From assembly GCF_029227915.1 (NCBI RefSeq), contig NC_079875.1, forward strand, positions 7,130,001 through 7,194,000: 64,000 nt of DNA, given 5' to 3'. Source of the DNA: Hydractinia symbiolongicarpus (lineage: Eukaryota; Cnidaria; Hydrozoa; Anthoathecata; Hydractiniidae). The translations under genes and the position numbers were made by a program. Below the pieces are notes generated by a model. It had not been told where the DNA came from, ran no database searches, and was given only the letters and a program-made list of their open reading frames with translations. This document shows, in pieces, positions 1 through 12,596 of this stretch. Position 1 is the first letter of the stretch, and each line of letters opens with the position of its first letter.

Positions 1-1462
1 TATCTTCTTTAGTATAAAATTCTCTTAAAAAGTATTTCATAATCGATGTAATTAAAAGTAACCTTAAATCATTGTTGTTAATTTTTAGAAATGTATATGG
101 GCATTCTGACATTTATTTGAAACCAACAGATCTTATTCAAAAATTTTAGATTTTGAATAAGATCTTCCCAATCAATAGAATTTTTTGTTGTCATGGTGTG
201 CCTTTAGCTTGTACCACACTCCATTGCTGCTTCAGTACAGCTTAGCGTTGTCATAGCGAGTATTACGTATAGTTTCGCGCCATTTAACACGTTGTTGGTA
301 CCAGTTTGCAGCTTGATATCGACAACTTGATTCTAAAATCATTAGTTTTGTCATTTTTATGCAATAAATTAAGTTTTTACAGCTGCATGTGGCTTAGGTA
401 TTAGGTTAAACCCTCTGGTAATATAAGAAAAACAGTTTTACAAAAATGCAACTTTCATTTTTAAGTTTGATTATCCAAAAACTATTTGAGTTAGTTGTTA
501 AGCTGGAAAACTTTGTGTTGAGGTAATGAGCTGACGTAAATGTGTACATCCCAATTGAAATTGAGGTTTACTTTAAGGTCAGCATATTTATTAACTGTAA
601 GGTGGGCAACTTCTACTAGGGTTAAGTCTTAGATTTCTCTACAGTTAGAAAGAACCAAGTGCAAATTAGTATTTAGGCATCAGTTTAAGGCTATTACATT
701 CTTAATTATTTTTCTGTATAAATATATCTTCTTTTAACAACGAGACAACGAGAATAATTATACTAATAATTAAACGAACTATTTGAATCCACTTTTCGTT
801 TCTTTGTGTAATTTTTCGATGTGATATTGTTTCACATTATTGTAAGATGTTTTTGAGATGCTTTATTTCGCAACTATATACTTGTGTTTTCCTGGCTGTG
901 TGTTCATTCCTACTAGCTATATTACATCAAGTCAACAAACATAAACATATGGAAAAACAAACTATATTTAAGGTTTTTCACATTCCAAAATATAAGTGCA
1001 AATTAAGAACATTACATCATAACCTTGTGCCCATGAAATACATAATTACTTGTTTTGTTTCTTTTCAGAAGACCAGAACATTTTTTATCATATTTTAAAT
1101 AAAAAAGAATTAAACAATTCTAAAATTTCTTCGAAATATAGTTTTCTTATGTAAACATGGTGTAGCATTTTAAACGGTTTTTTGCTTGAGACAGCTAAAA
1201 AGTTTATGCGGTCATATTTCACTAGTGAAATATGACATATTTTCATGACATATCTCTTCTTAGGCTATCCTTGAGAGATTTTGTGCTAATGATAATCACA
1301 TAAAAGACATAAAAGTATTTTTCAGCAAGTAATTATGCCTCAAGATGTTTTGACAAAATGTCAAGAGTGCTGTAATTATTTTGAAAGAAATTTGTGCTAA
1401 AAGCTGTGATTATACACACAATATTCACTATGGAAAATTTAGGCGTATAAAATTTTAACTTA
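1..1462. other. No gene seen; AT-rich spacer with two palindromes
   Basis: The longest open frame here (847-1098, +) has no recognisable domain and looks like chance in AT-rich DNA. Two palindromes stand out: 128-165 (15-bp arms, 8-nt loop) and 1211-1236 (26-bp perfect palindrome centred on ACTAGT). Confidence 0.6.
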
Positions 1463-1608
1463 CTAGTCGTTAGCCCGTGGAAAAATCCACGGGTTCGCCC
1501 GTCTTTTTTATACCGCATTGCGTGCGTCTCGCTACCTGCGCAGTTAAGCTACCATTTTGCGTGACAGACAGACGGACGGTCAGACGTATACGGGGATTAT
1601 AATATAGA
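1463..1608 (-). mobile_element. Helitron-like non-autonomous element, copy A
   Basis: Read on the minus strand, the element starts TCTATATTATAATCC at 1608 and ends CTAG at 1466-1463, followed by a host T. Just before the 3' end is a hairpin, CCCGTGG..CCACGGG. A TC start, a subterminal 3' hairpin and a CTRR end inserted before T are the hallmarks of Helitrons (established knowledge). The body contains a CTGTCTGTCACGC block and a GCGAGACGCACGC block shared with other copies in this window. There is no coding capacity, so any movement would depend on an autonomous partner that is not seen here. Confidence 0.7.
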
Positions 1609-1781
1609 CTAGTCGTTGCCCGTGGAAAAATCCACGGGTTCGCCCGTCCTTTAAATTTACCCGTCGCAACAAAGCGGATAAAAATATATCGCATTTGATA
1701 TTCGTGTTTCCGTAACATCATTTTCTAACTCAGCGGGGGGTCCGCGCAGAGACAGACAAAATACGGCTATTATTAAAGAGA
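1609..1781 (-). mobile_element. Helitron-like non-autonomous element, copy B
   Basis: On the minus strand it starts TCTCTTTAATAATAGCCG at 1781, preceded by host A, and ends CTAG at 1612-1609 after the same CCCGTGG..CCACGGG hairpin. Its 3' CTAG touches the 5' TC of copy A with no spacer, so the two lie head to tail. The interior has diverged from copy A, while both ends are well kept. Confidence 0.7.
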
Positions 1782-3640
1782 TTTTGAATTTTGCAAATGT
1801 TTTTTTTTTTTTTTTTTTTTAAATGTACTCACATCCGAAAGAAGTCGTTTCAATTTGAATACAACCAGACTGCAAAAAAGTCAAGTTACAAAACCTAAAA
1901 CCTATCTAAAACAGGACAATAATCTTTTATCAAAAGTTCCCTGCTAAAGCATAAAATCACATAAAATAAAGTCGACAAAAACATAGTTATAAAAACAAGA
2001 ACTTACTAAAACTTTATTTCGCCGAAGGTGTTTCTATATACTTAAGCTTTCTTTAACATATCTTTTCATCCGCTTTTATTTACGACGCTGACACAACACA
2101 CACATCGTATCTCATCAAAGCAATCCTTGTTATTAAAATAAAGATCTGGCACACGCTAATCACATTGACGCTTGTAATTTATGATAATTATGACTGAGAA
2201 ATAATATATGCACACTGTTTTCCGAGTAAAAACTCATATTTGTCAGGCGCCGGAAGTTTTGTATACACAAAGAAGAGGAGCATGACAATCGATTTCTGAT
2301 GTTATGGATAGACCAGCTTAGGCTTTACTTCAGCATTACGAAGGCTCATAGATAAAAGATAGTAATTTCAACCCTACTTTATATAATTTATGTGGATGGT
2401 TTAGTTGACCACAATACTACAGGTGTTTATTCTTTGCTGCATTACTGCTGCTACCTCTGTGAAATATAATTCGTATTCGTTTGACTGAAATGTTCTTTTT
2501 AGTCGTTTTTTTCGCCGTTCTTGAGATTAAAAAAAAAAAAAAAATGGGGAAAATTCGAGTCCTAAAGACGAGAATTGCAGGAAACACCCGTTTCTTTAAC
2601 CTTGAGATTTAGATTATCTGGAAGGACAACGTATTGTTATATTGTAATTACAGGTGGCCACTACTCGACTGTAAACTCCTTGAAATGGAATATGCTACTG
2701 AAAATTTTGAAAATTCTAGTTGCAAAGAAAATGAAGGATAATTATTCGAAATATGGTTTTTGTTTAGCTCAGTACTTTTAGTTCTACAGCCCCAGAATTA
2801 ACATAAGAGAAATTTTCGGATTTTTACCTATTTCTCGAAATAGCTAAACAGCATCACTTGGCTAGTGTTTCGCAATTTCTACTTTGACAGGGGTGAGACC
2901 GAGTAGCCTACTTCGAAAATGCGATAGCTGTACTTTCCACAATTTCCGTATCGTAGAACAATCCACCTTAACACACGAAAATATGATGGAATTGGAAATG
3001 GTAACGTCAGCAAAAATTGATACCTTTTTATGATTTTTGATTTAACTAAAGAAACTAAGATGACTGAAAAGTTCGGAGTGCCTGTTACTAAGATGGAAAC
3101 GGAGTTCTTATTTGTTTGTCCTTGGAAATTCCCGGTCCTTTCCCCAATCTCTTCTGTCCAGGGTTTTCAGGTTATAGAAACTATTTATATTCGTTATTCT
3201 CAGTAAAGTTTCTTTTTGGCGAATACATTAATAGATTTATTTAAAATTATTTATCCTGGATAGCCTACACGTTATTTTCCGCGTTGAAAGCTAATATTCT
3301 GCCACAAGGCTAGTAGTCTATAAACTTCCGGAACTGTTCGGAATTACTTTCTTAAAATGAGTGGCCACTTTGAGCTGCAAGTTTCAATAACTTTAATTTT
3401 GAAACAAACCAAGAGTACATTGAACAGTGCCGATAATATTATCTATAATAATACTTTTTGCTAAAGATACACGAATCAGCAAATATCCGACGGAATATGC
3501 ACGATAGACGAACGCGTGGATTATGCCTCGAGCTAACGAATACTCTCGTGTTATCAATAATAAGGGGGAATTACGAAAAATTGTGGACAATAAAATCCAC
3601 TTTGCAAAAGTTACAGACAGAAACAAGTTTTCGTATCATT
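1782..3640. other. No gene seen
   Basis: This holds homopolymer runs (T at 1799-1820, A near 2530) and short, scattered open frames without any recognisable motif. Confidence 0.6.
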
Positions 3641-5400
3641 GTATAGACCAGTATATAAGTTTTCGAAAAATCCACTTAAGCAGAGAAACAATGGGAAAAA
3701 ATCCGTCATTTGAATTTTCATGACGTCAACAATAGCCTGTCAGTGCACAAATATGTTCCGTCTTAGTGTAGAGCTTAGACAACAACAAAAAATTGGTTAT
3801 AAAAATGTTTTTAGGGTTTAATTAGCAATTACTTTCATTGGATAACACTTAAACTTATGATAAAATAATGTTTGGAATTATGTGCTTTCTATGAACGGTT
3901 AAGGAAATATTAAGGTTTAAGGTTTTTGCTGAGGTCAGCAAAAACTCACTGATGTGCAAAAATAATTGTTTGAAAATTTACTTACTCGTTGCCCTTATTG
4001 TGTAGAGCTTAAAATATTAGTCATGAAAATGTATAACATAATACCTTTTTGACCAACGGTTTCAGAGATATTGGGTTTTAAAGATCTTGTAAAGACATTA
4101 TCAATCCTCTTTTCTGAAACGGTCCTAGATTGATCCTAGATGGTCTCTATTTACTCACGCGGGAGTTAAAACTATTTTCAACCGTTTCCAAGTAATTTGT
4201 CTTAAAAGTTGACGTTAAATTAATGTTATTTGCCGATTAGCATATAAGACATGCATTTCTAGCGACTTCAAAGAACAATGAACACATCTACCATAAGTGA
4301 CACAGACGCATCGTATTGTTATACAAGAATAGTCAATAAGCCCGTTGGAAAATCCACTTAGGCAAATGAAAAAACGAGAATGAACGCTGTTTAAATTTTG
4401 ATGATTTCAATAAGTTTGGATGATGTCAGCAAAGACCCTCAAATGTACTGAATTCTCCTTAGATTTTTTTTACAGTTACTTTCGTTGCAAAGAGCTTAAA
4501 ACGCTATTTAAGAAAATATATAAGACCATGTTCTTTCGATGACCGGTTTTAGAGGAATTTTCGATGACATCATTCTGTTTGTGAAGAAACAGATGGCTTT
4601 TGGGAAATTGGCCCATTTTATCTCAGGTAGTCTCTGGTTACCTGCACGATGAGAATAACTCACGTCATCACATCTTTTCCAAGTTATTTGACCTCATAGT
4701 TATAATTAAAATGTAATGACTTGACTCAGTTAGTAAATATATCGACGTTCAGTTAGTGTATCGATGCCGTGCCGTCACGTCAGGAAAATTAATGAATAAG
4801 ATATAACTTTTTCGGGTAAATCAGGGGGAAAATAAAGATATTTCCTATTAACATAAAGGACTAGTCAATAAGACCTGTTAAAAAATCCACCTAGGCAGAA
4901 GAAAGATAGAAAATATCCGTTGTTTGAATTTCGCTGAAGTCAGCAATGACCCGTTGTTACCGAAAAGTATTTTTTTTTTAGAAATCCATTCACTCATTGA
5001 CTTTATTCTGTAGAGCTTTAAATTATTAATGAAATAATAAATAGGATTGAGTGCTCTTGACAAACGGTTAAGGAGCCATGGAGATTTAAGGTCGAACTAC
5101 CAAAGGTTTTTTTTGTAAAAAAATGTTTCACAGTTACGGTTATTGCATAGAACTTGAATATCAATCAAGGAAATACATAGAATCATATATACTTTTGCTG
5201 AACGATTGAAGAGATATTGCTATTTAAATGGTTTTTGATGATCTAAGCAACCCGCTCATTCCGAAACAGATTGGGTAACTCAGGTTTTGGAAACTTACCT
5301 AATTTGGTCACAGGTGCTCCCTAGGTGCCTGCGCGTTGAAAAATAAAATGTTTTAGCCTTAACGTTATAACTTCAATGCAATAGATTTATTATTCTTATT
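3640..5400 (-). repeat. Array of degenerate long Helitron-like relatives
   Basis: Three stretches begin near 3655, 4326 and 4860 with versions of the same left end (ACTAGTCAATAAGCCCGT.. followed by AAATCCAC..TAGGCAGA). They then share internal landmarks in the same order: TTTGAATTT, a TGATGTCAGCAA block, a TGTAGAGCTTAAA block, a GACCAACGGTT block and a TCTC..GGTTACCTGC block. Each unit is about 530-650 bp, and the units follow each other directly. On the minus strand the conserved edge is the CTAG 3' terminus seen in the short elements at 1.5 kb. The copies have diverged strongly and have no coding capacity. Confidence 0.5.
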
Positions 5401-5766
5401 AAATGCACTGACGTCAAAAAAGCATCGACATCCTGCCTCGTAACTTAATAAAAATTAACACGTCCTTTCTCGGCTTTTAAACCGTTAAGAAAAGTACTAT
5501 GGGCACGAGATATTATTGTTCTACGCCTGGTTTAAATAGTGATGTTTGTAAACATGCTTAACACCTGCAGTTATACAGAAAAAATATATGATTGTTTTGA
5601 CTAAATAAAAATTGTGTTACTCTTTGGAGTCAATGTTATATCTAGACACACTCTACGCCAGACACTGTTGTGAATATATACATAAATCGATCCGAATTAT
5701 AATATTTTACCATAATACAAGTTTGCACTTAAGGATCACATAAAAATAAAACTGATTCATCTTCAT
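5401..5766. other. No gene seen
   Basis: AT-rich sequence downstream (3') of the minus-strand potassium channel. It probably includes its 3' UTR, but no clear boundary is visible. Confidence 0.5.
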
Positions 5767-6735
5767 CTAATTCGTTGCATGTTCATTAGTGACAGTGTAC
5801 TTTCTTTTCTTCTTTTCATTAGTGGAATAACTTGACAACACATCACCAAGACTTGAGACTACTGAAGCAAACATACCCATGCCGGAGAAGAATGAAAGCA
5901 TTGCAGGGAAAAACAACCACGGCTGTTTAATATACCTTTCATACTTATAATAATAGTCGCCAAAACCAATGGTTGTAAGAGATATAAATGAAAAATAGAT
6001 CGAGTTTAGTAACGAGAATCCCTCTAATTGTTTTAAAGTGCTTAGTAAACTACACCACAACATTAGTAAGATGGCAAGACATGTTTGGATAACAAAGACT
6101 TTTATGGGAAACAGCTTGATATTTTTTCTTTTTAGAAAGCTGATTTCAAATACAATTAAAAAGTATTTTGTCATAGCAATCAATCCACGGGCTGCTGGGA
6201 GATATGTCCCAGCAGTTAATGCAATCCCAGGTATGGCGTAAATCATAGTAACTATTTTGCCGGTATCCGACCTGGTGACAACATTTCCATAACCTACAAT
6301 AAGAAGAAAAAAAGTCACAAAAGAATACAAAAACAACCACCATCTTCAACAACAACAAAACAACTACTTACCTATGGTGCTAGCAACGGAGGAAGTATAC
6401 ATTGCCCACCTGCTAAATGCAAAAAGGTCCATCTTACAAGTAGGATTTTCCAGGTGATATATACTCTGGCAAAATTCACTTTCATAAGACAGTAATGAGC
6501 TGTTTAAATTTGCATGTTTGTTGGTGATGTTAAAACAAATTGCTTTCAGATTAATTTCAGCTTCAGTTAAAGAAACCGGAATCACATCGTAACACTCTTC
6601 GATATAAAAAAATAAAAATGCACCAAGCGTAACGTAGGTATTTACAAAAACAAGGAATAAAAGAAAGCGAAGTAGATTTCTTCGTGCTACTTTGGATAGC
6701 TCATTTAATTCTTGCTTGCAACTGGAGAGAGACAT
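5767..6735 (-). CDS. Two-pore-domain (K2P) potassium channel, two exons
   Basis: The reconstructed protein has 296 aa. Exon 1 is 6735-6372 and exon 2 is 6293-5767. The 78-bp intron has a GTAAGT donor and a TTGTAG acceptor and splits the selectivity-filter glycine codon. The layout is K2P: helix M1 at about 19-45, an extracellular cap loop with several Cys, pore 1 filter TIGYG at 120-124, M2, M3 at about 186-208, pore 2 filter TTIGFGD at 228-234, M4 at about 248-270, then a short Lys-rich cytoplasmic tail. K2P subunits dimerise in the plasma membrane to form background potassium conductances. The ATG at 6735 is followed by a short cytoplasmic N-terminus, as usual for the family. At about 300 aa it lies at the short end of the family range. 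The K2P subfamily cannot be assigned from sequence alone. Confidence 0.93.
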
Positions 6736-9186
6736 ATCTTTTCCTTTGCGACGATTCGTTCGTTATTTTTTGTGTAACTTTGAAGAAATTTCTCAATGTT
6801 AAATTTAAAAGAAGAAGAGAAATGAGAAAGTCGAAATACACATTCTCTCATAAGAAGAACAATTAATTTCAATTTTTAATTAAAATAATAATTGATAATA
6901 ACAATAACTCTATTGAAACAAATAATATATTTATGATACTATTATTCAAGATAAATTAAATTAACATTTCTTTTGAAATAAACAGATCTTGAAAGCCTAA
7001 AGAGTTCTGATTTTTAACTAGCCAACGATGGACTATTTTTTCTGGCATATTTACATAAAAAATAGGACTTACATTGAAAATCGAATGGGAAGATGCCATC
7101 ACTGACTTTAAATTGACAGTTTAGATTCATCTACTTTATATATTAAACTTTTATGTAGAACTTAAAATCAAATGTTTGCTACCCTTCAAAGTTACCTGGT
7201 AATTTTACTTTAGGAAACAGTCTTTAAAACTTAGGTGACAAATTGTGACCAATATTCTTCAGGGGTCTTCTCAACGAGCAGATAAACTTTCTGAGAATAA
7301 TTTAGTTATCACAATGGACCCTAAAGTCTTACTGTCGTTACTGCTATTTAAAAAAACTGATTAGTGTTTTCTTTTCACTTTCCCCCATTATAGTTACTAT
7401 ATTCCTGAATCTAGAGACAATATAGTATGGATATATATGGTATAGATAAAGTATAAAATAGATGCACATGGAAAGAATGTATAAACTAACGAAACACAGG
7501 TTTAAATACTGTGTGTACTATTCAACATAAAACTGGCAAACCATAGAGGTGGAAATAAATCCTAGTTTTACCACCATGAACAAAAAGATTGAACATTTGA
7601 AGATAGTGTCGTATTTTTTCTTACAACGGACTGTAACACTGTAGTTGTTTTAATTTGTTTCTCCAAAAAAAAGCTGCACAAACTAGAAAGGAAGTAATTA
7701 AGTAACGGTAAGTTTTAACATCCTTGGGGGTTCCATCCTAACTGTTGGCTCTTCCTCCCCTCCGACTGTAACTATGTTACATTACCGCAAGAGAAATGTA
7801 TAGAATTGCTCTGACTTGCTTGCTTGCTACACAAGCCGGTTAGCACCTAATAGATGGCACCATATGGGCTGACAACACTGCAATTAAAGTGTGCTTGTGT
7901 GGGGAAACGAACCTGAAACCTTATGATTACAAGTCGAATGCCACTACGTGAACTATGAATTCGTTAAACGGGAAAAGTTTAGGGTTTTATTTTTTTCTTG
8001 AGGAGACAGACTTGTGGGTGGGACTCTTATTTACAATTTGAAGTTTTATTGAAAAACAGTGTTGTGTTAGGCAACATATCCATCCAAAACTTATCGAGGA
8101 ACGTTGATAATGGGCTGCCCAATTGTAACAAGCAAGAACACACGATACCAGATACTATCTTTATTTTCTATTGCAGCGGGGCAAGTTGGACTTTGGACCC
8201 TCTGTTCTTAGTTGCAAACATACAAAAATTGCTTAAAAGAGAAGGCTACTTTGATAGATTCATCGCTTATCTTGGCACCTTTTTGATTACATTTAGGTAT
8301 CAATATTAAATCCTAGACCCCCTGGACCCCGCATTACGTTACGACTCGCGAAATTTAAAGTCGCTTCGTGTTTGGCATGTTTTAGAACTTTATATAATTT
8401 TTCCCATCGTGATAATATAGTAAAGATGGTTCCTAATTCTGCTAAGAAACTCTAAAATCTCAATCTGATGGAAACCATGTCTTGTATGTCTTTGTCATGG
8501 AGTAGTTTATTATTTAATCGTTTAATTGTCCTTTAGAAACCACAAATCTCAGTTAATGTATTCTCTTTGTAAATCATTCACGTTTTGTGTAGTGTTTATA
8601 CAAAACAGTTTTTTTATTTCCAAAGTAATACTTAACGTGTTATAAAAAAACAACTCCACATTAAGAATACATAACAAGTTACAAAAAAACGTCAATACAT
8701 CAAAAATCGCAAGAAAACATCAATACATAACAACTTACAAGAAAATGTCAAAGTTCAAACGTGTAGTAGTAATAAATATTAACAAGACTTGATAAAAATT
8801 AAATCGTTTAAGTAACAAAATGGGTGTGTATTTTTTATTTTTTTAAATAAGCACTAATTTTAATAAAAAAATATATAAATATATATATTTTTTAATTGAT
8901 ACATGTTTGAAATGGTTTAATGTTAGCTTCAGTCTAAATATTTTACTTAAAGCTTATATATTAGCCCGGTTAATATTCGCCAGTAATTTCCGATTATATC
9001 TTAGTCAATATTTTCTGCGATTCAATATTATCTGCCTTCATAAACAGGTGGGTTCAAAAAGTGCAAAACTTTTACTCTATAAAGTGTCTTTCTAAAAAGA
9101 ATGTTTCTACGCCGATTTCCAAAATTTTGATGAATGACCACAATATTAAGATAAAAAAAGTTACTTTCTACTATTGTGGTTCATAG
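6736..9186. other. Intergenic; no supported gene
   Basis: A tRNA-like repeat lies at about 7822-7952. A 103-codon open frame at 7998-8309 (+) has no recognisable domain and no convincing start context. Upstream exons of the gene at 9187-9986 must lie here or further left, but I could not identify them. Confidence 0.5.
7822..7952 (-). repeat. tRNA-derived SINE-like repeat
   Basis: On the minus strand a tRNA-like head reads GTAGTGGC.., then CTTGTAATC (a Thr-type anticodon loop) and GGTTCGTTTCCCC (B-box-like). It is followed by a tail resembling the one after the tRNA-like head at 54.44 kb. The cloverleaf is too degenerate for a functional tRNA. Confidence 0.5.
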
Positions 9187-9986
9187 GGAAATTGACGTTA
9201 TGGGCTGGTATCGTACTGACCCCTGCAATCCCAATTGCATTAATAATATTAGGTAAGTATACTCTAGCTACACTACTCTACTGAATGTGGCTAGAGTACT
9301 TACTAGCTAGAGACTCTAGCTAGTAAACACTCTAGCTACATATTCCTAGACCATAAATTTTAAATTTTTGTGTGCCAATAAAACAACTTTAAATCTGACA
9401 TCGTGTGTTGTAACTATAACCATAATTTTTTACAGGCCACAAGTATTACAACCAATGCGCATTGGAACCATGGGTGCCAAAATGTGTAATCATTAGTGGA
9501 GCATTAACGTTAGGTGTATACACAGTGGCTATAATTCTATCAGTCCTGAAGAAATTAAAAATAAAGAACAAAATCATACGTTTCCTGTTGATCGGCTTTT
9601 TGTTCTTATTGCTTCTAACTACATTCGTATGGCATTGCATTGCATCTCATTGGATATTTAGCAACTATAACGATTGGAAGGAAACAAAAAATGAACCAAT
9701 CAGCAGATGTAATAACGGATTTTTTCAATTTGTTTATTTTATAATGATCCTTTTTTGGGTATTTGTCGGTATCGTAAGTTGTGCATTAGTATTTTCGAAG
9801 AAATCAAGAAAGAAGGCATGTTTTTCAGCAGACTGTGAAGATCTGGAGTGCGACCTTTGTACATGGAATCCGGGTTGTGAATGTGGCAATGCTAATTGTG
9901 ACACCGGTTCGTGCGGTGATTGTGAGACAGGCTCTTGTGATTTTAGTGTTGGTTCATTCGATATAGGTGGTGGTGATGATGACTAA
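9187..9986 (+). CDS. TMEM272-like multipass membrane protein, 3' exons
   Basis: Two exons are visible: 9187-9252 (after TTCATAG, donor GTAAGT) and 9436-9986 (after TTTACAG). Their phases match (G|GC, Gly). Together they give about 205 aa, starting mid-protein. The order is a hydrophobic helix, a short HKYYNQC..PWVP loop, a second helix, a basic loop (KKLKIKNK), a third helix with WHCIASHWIF, a loop ending RCNNGFFQF, a fourth helix, then a tail of about 55 residues with some 11 Cys and a GGGDDD end. The first helix followed by Y-x-x-C-x-x-x-P-W/Y-x-P, plus four helices, matches my recollection of the TMEM272-like family, whose function is unknown. The tail is exposed on one side of the membrane and looks lineage-specific. 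The start codon is missing. Confidence 0.7.
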
Positions 9987-11856
9987 ATTAAGAAATTGGT
10001 CTTGCACATTACTTATTCACTCCTTTTAAAGACACTTACTTCGAACACCTCGAGTCCATGCAGTCAAAGCGAAGAAAATTTAAATGTATTGGTAACTTGC
10101 TATAAAATAGTACTTTACATTTTCGCATAAGTCCGTCCTCTTAAACTTAAGTTTTACTTCACTAATTTGTGTATCCGTAATTGTATATATGGTAGCATCT
10201 CTGTTACAGCTAAAATGAAACGCCCAGAAAACTATTGATATATGTCAAAATTGCTGATACTTGACCGTTTACCCCCATTTTCTCTTGCCAATGTCGGTTT
10301 CATGTATAGCAAATTACTTGAAACACGCCAATATCCCTATATCGTGACTTAAACTTACGCTGGAGAAAAGAGAATTTTGGAAGGTGTTCCATTAATTTTG
10401 TTTTCAATTGTAGAGGAAGGTGGGGAAGTAGGTACGTTTTGCAATTATTGAAAGAAAGAAAGTGTGTTTATTGCTCATGGTTTGCAAATTTAATCTATAA
10501 GTTGTATTTTCTTCCTAACTATATTCACTTTTGACTACAGTTAAGGGTTATAAATTCCAAGAAGCGTTTTTTTTATTAGGTCTCAAGTCATATATTTATA
10601 TTATATATTTCTATTCTAGGACTAGATTTAGTAATTTTCAATTGATTTAAGACACCAACAAGCGTGTCAAGTGTTGCTACACAAACTGTGTTATTTCCCG
10701 CAGAATCTGCAAAATTTATGTTATGTAACAATCGATACCCTTGGTTTCGAAAGTCCAAAAAGCAAAAAAACAAGGACATGCTGGTATTTTCTATGGTCTA
10801 ACTAAATAATCTAAGTTCCTACGTTGCAAACAATGAAAACAGTCACCAGTTTAAATGCGCGTTCCTTGTAAGGAACATTCCACATATTTTTTTGCAGATA
10901 ATTTTTTGTAACTAATATGGTCCATTTTAGATATTAATTTGAAAAAAGGAAAAAAAATGTTAAGGGTATAAATAATTGAAAGTTAAAAACGCAATGAATT
11001 GTAACCACTTTATAGCAAACGCTAGCAGGAAAAAGGTTTTTTTGGCAAGCAAGTATCCCCTGCAATAGAAAATCTTAAAAGACGGAGAATTTGATTTTTT
11101 CCAGACAAATTTTTTCAAAAAAAATTCTGACAGTGTAGCCTGTTTAAAGCAGAAATCTCAAACAAACACACACTCTATAAAATAGATGCTTTATTTTCTC
11201 TTGCGTCAACATTCTAGCTAAAAATTGACATCAATAAAATAGACATTAGCGGATTACTATGTTGTAGATGTGGCTTGTAATTTACATTAAAAAGAATTAA
11301 AAATGAAATTAGGCGATTGGACAAACATGCACATACTTATTATATAAATATTACTGACAGAAAAATATTGAGTAAAATTTTACAGAAAGTCGCGAATCAA
11401 AGAGACAGACATAGAAAGATAACTTAAGTAAAAACAGCAAAATGTTATTGTCAAGCAAATGACAAATTTACGTTGGTTGCGTTTGCGTTAGAAAAGGTAC
11501 GGTGGCAATTATATTTTTTTACATTCTCTTAATTAACCAACACCATATAAATAAACGCTCAGTTACTTTATAGTTAGCCTTTAAAAGCTATGAAAAGAAA
11601 ACTATGTGGATTCTTGCCTCGACTCGTATGCCTCATAATTGAAATTTTCTTTTTTCTTTTTCTACTTTGAACTTCAGGGCAAGACGTGAAGTTTTTGATT
11701 ATTTTTAGTTTTCTACCTGTCTCAAAAACACAAGCTTCCTAGAACTACTTCTGTTCAAATCTCCATACATGTTACATGCCAGGAACGAAAAAACTTATAA
11801 CAAAATTAAAAACGAAACAAAAAAAGCACCAAAAAACAAACTATATAATAAAGTTG
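9987..11856. other. No gene seen
   Basis: AT-rich intergenic sequence. Short open frames such as 10588-10779 (-) show no domain. A small perfect inverted repeat, GTTCCTT/AAGGAAC, lies at about 10861-10876. Confidence 0.5.
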
Positions 11857-11980
11857 TCTGTATAATAAATGTCTGTCTGTCACGCAAAATGGTAGCTTAG
11901 CTTCGCAGGTAGCGAGACGCACGCAATGCGGTATAAAAAGGACGGGCGAACCCGTGGATTTTCCACGGGCGAACAATTAG
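11857..11980 (+). mobile_element. Helitron-like non-autonomous element
   Basis: It starts TCTGTATAATAAATG and carries the shared GTCTGTCTGTCACGC and GCGAGACGCACGC blocks and the CCCGTGG..CCACGGG hairpin. It ends near GAACAATTAG|T, a decayed version of the CTAG|T terminus. Orientation is opposite to the 1.5-kb copies. Confidence 0.6.
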
Positions 11981-12452
11981 TTATAGTAAAGGTTGGACAA
12001 AGAAGCACAGTAAGCAGTGCAATGTTAAGTCTTTTATTCAGGTTCCTAGCATTTTTTTATTTCAGGTTTTTCAGAGACATAAAAAATAGATTCTTTTAAA
12101 TTTTTAATTCGAAAACACAAAATTAATCTTTATTCTAAGAAAAGTCATTTTTCGTTTTTGGCGAACTTAGCGACCTTAGCGAAAACTTAAACATAGAACT
12201 GACAAGTACCGACAAAAAATGACTTTTGCTTAAATAAAGCCTTATTCTAAAAAAAACCCAACCAGAAACAAAAAACAAAGATCACTAAATTAACACGAAG
12301 GAAACTAACGCAAAGCTTGTAAAAACCTATGAACAATCTTATTTAGATTAACTGGCTTAAAAAAAGCATCCAAATAATGCAAATGAGGAATTATGTTTGT
12401 TTTGAGAATGGATTAATTGACAACCCTCTTGATATTGTAATTTTTTGCAATG

Positions 12453-12596
12453 GTACAATAATAACAGATTACCCGCCGGGTTATACCGAAAATATTGGCC
12501 TCAGTCATTGCACCGACCTTGCAAGCTCGGTCGGCAATTAGACCCGGGCGATATTTTGCGGCACAGCCGGGGTAATCGGTTAATATTGTATTATAG
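12453..12596. mobile_element. Small MITE with about 25-bp inverted ends
   Basis: The left end (TACAATAATAACAGATTACC) and right end (GGGTAATCGGTTAATATTGTA) are imperfect inverted complements flanking about 100 bp. The core (CAGTCATTGCACCGAC, GCAAGCTCGGTCGGCA, GGGCGATATT) recurs at 58.14-58.24 kb. There is no coding capacity, and the superfamily is not identifiable from the ends alone. Confidence 0.5.

Noticed and set aside
847-1098. 83-aa ORF
   Set aside because: No start context, domain or splice partner; chance is likely at this AT content.
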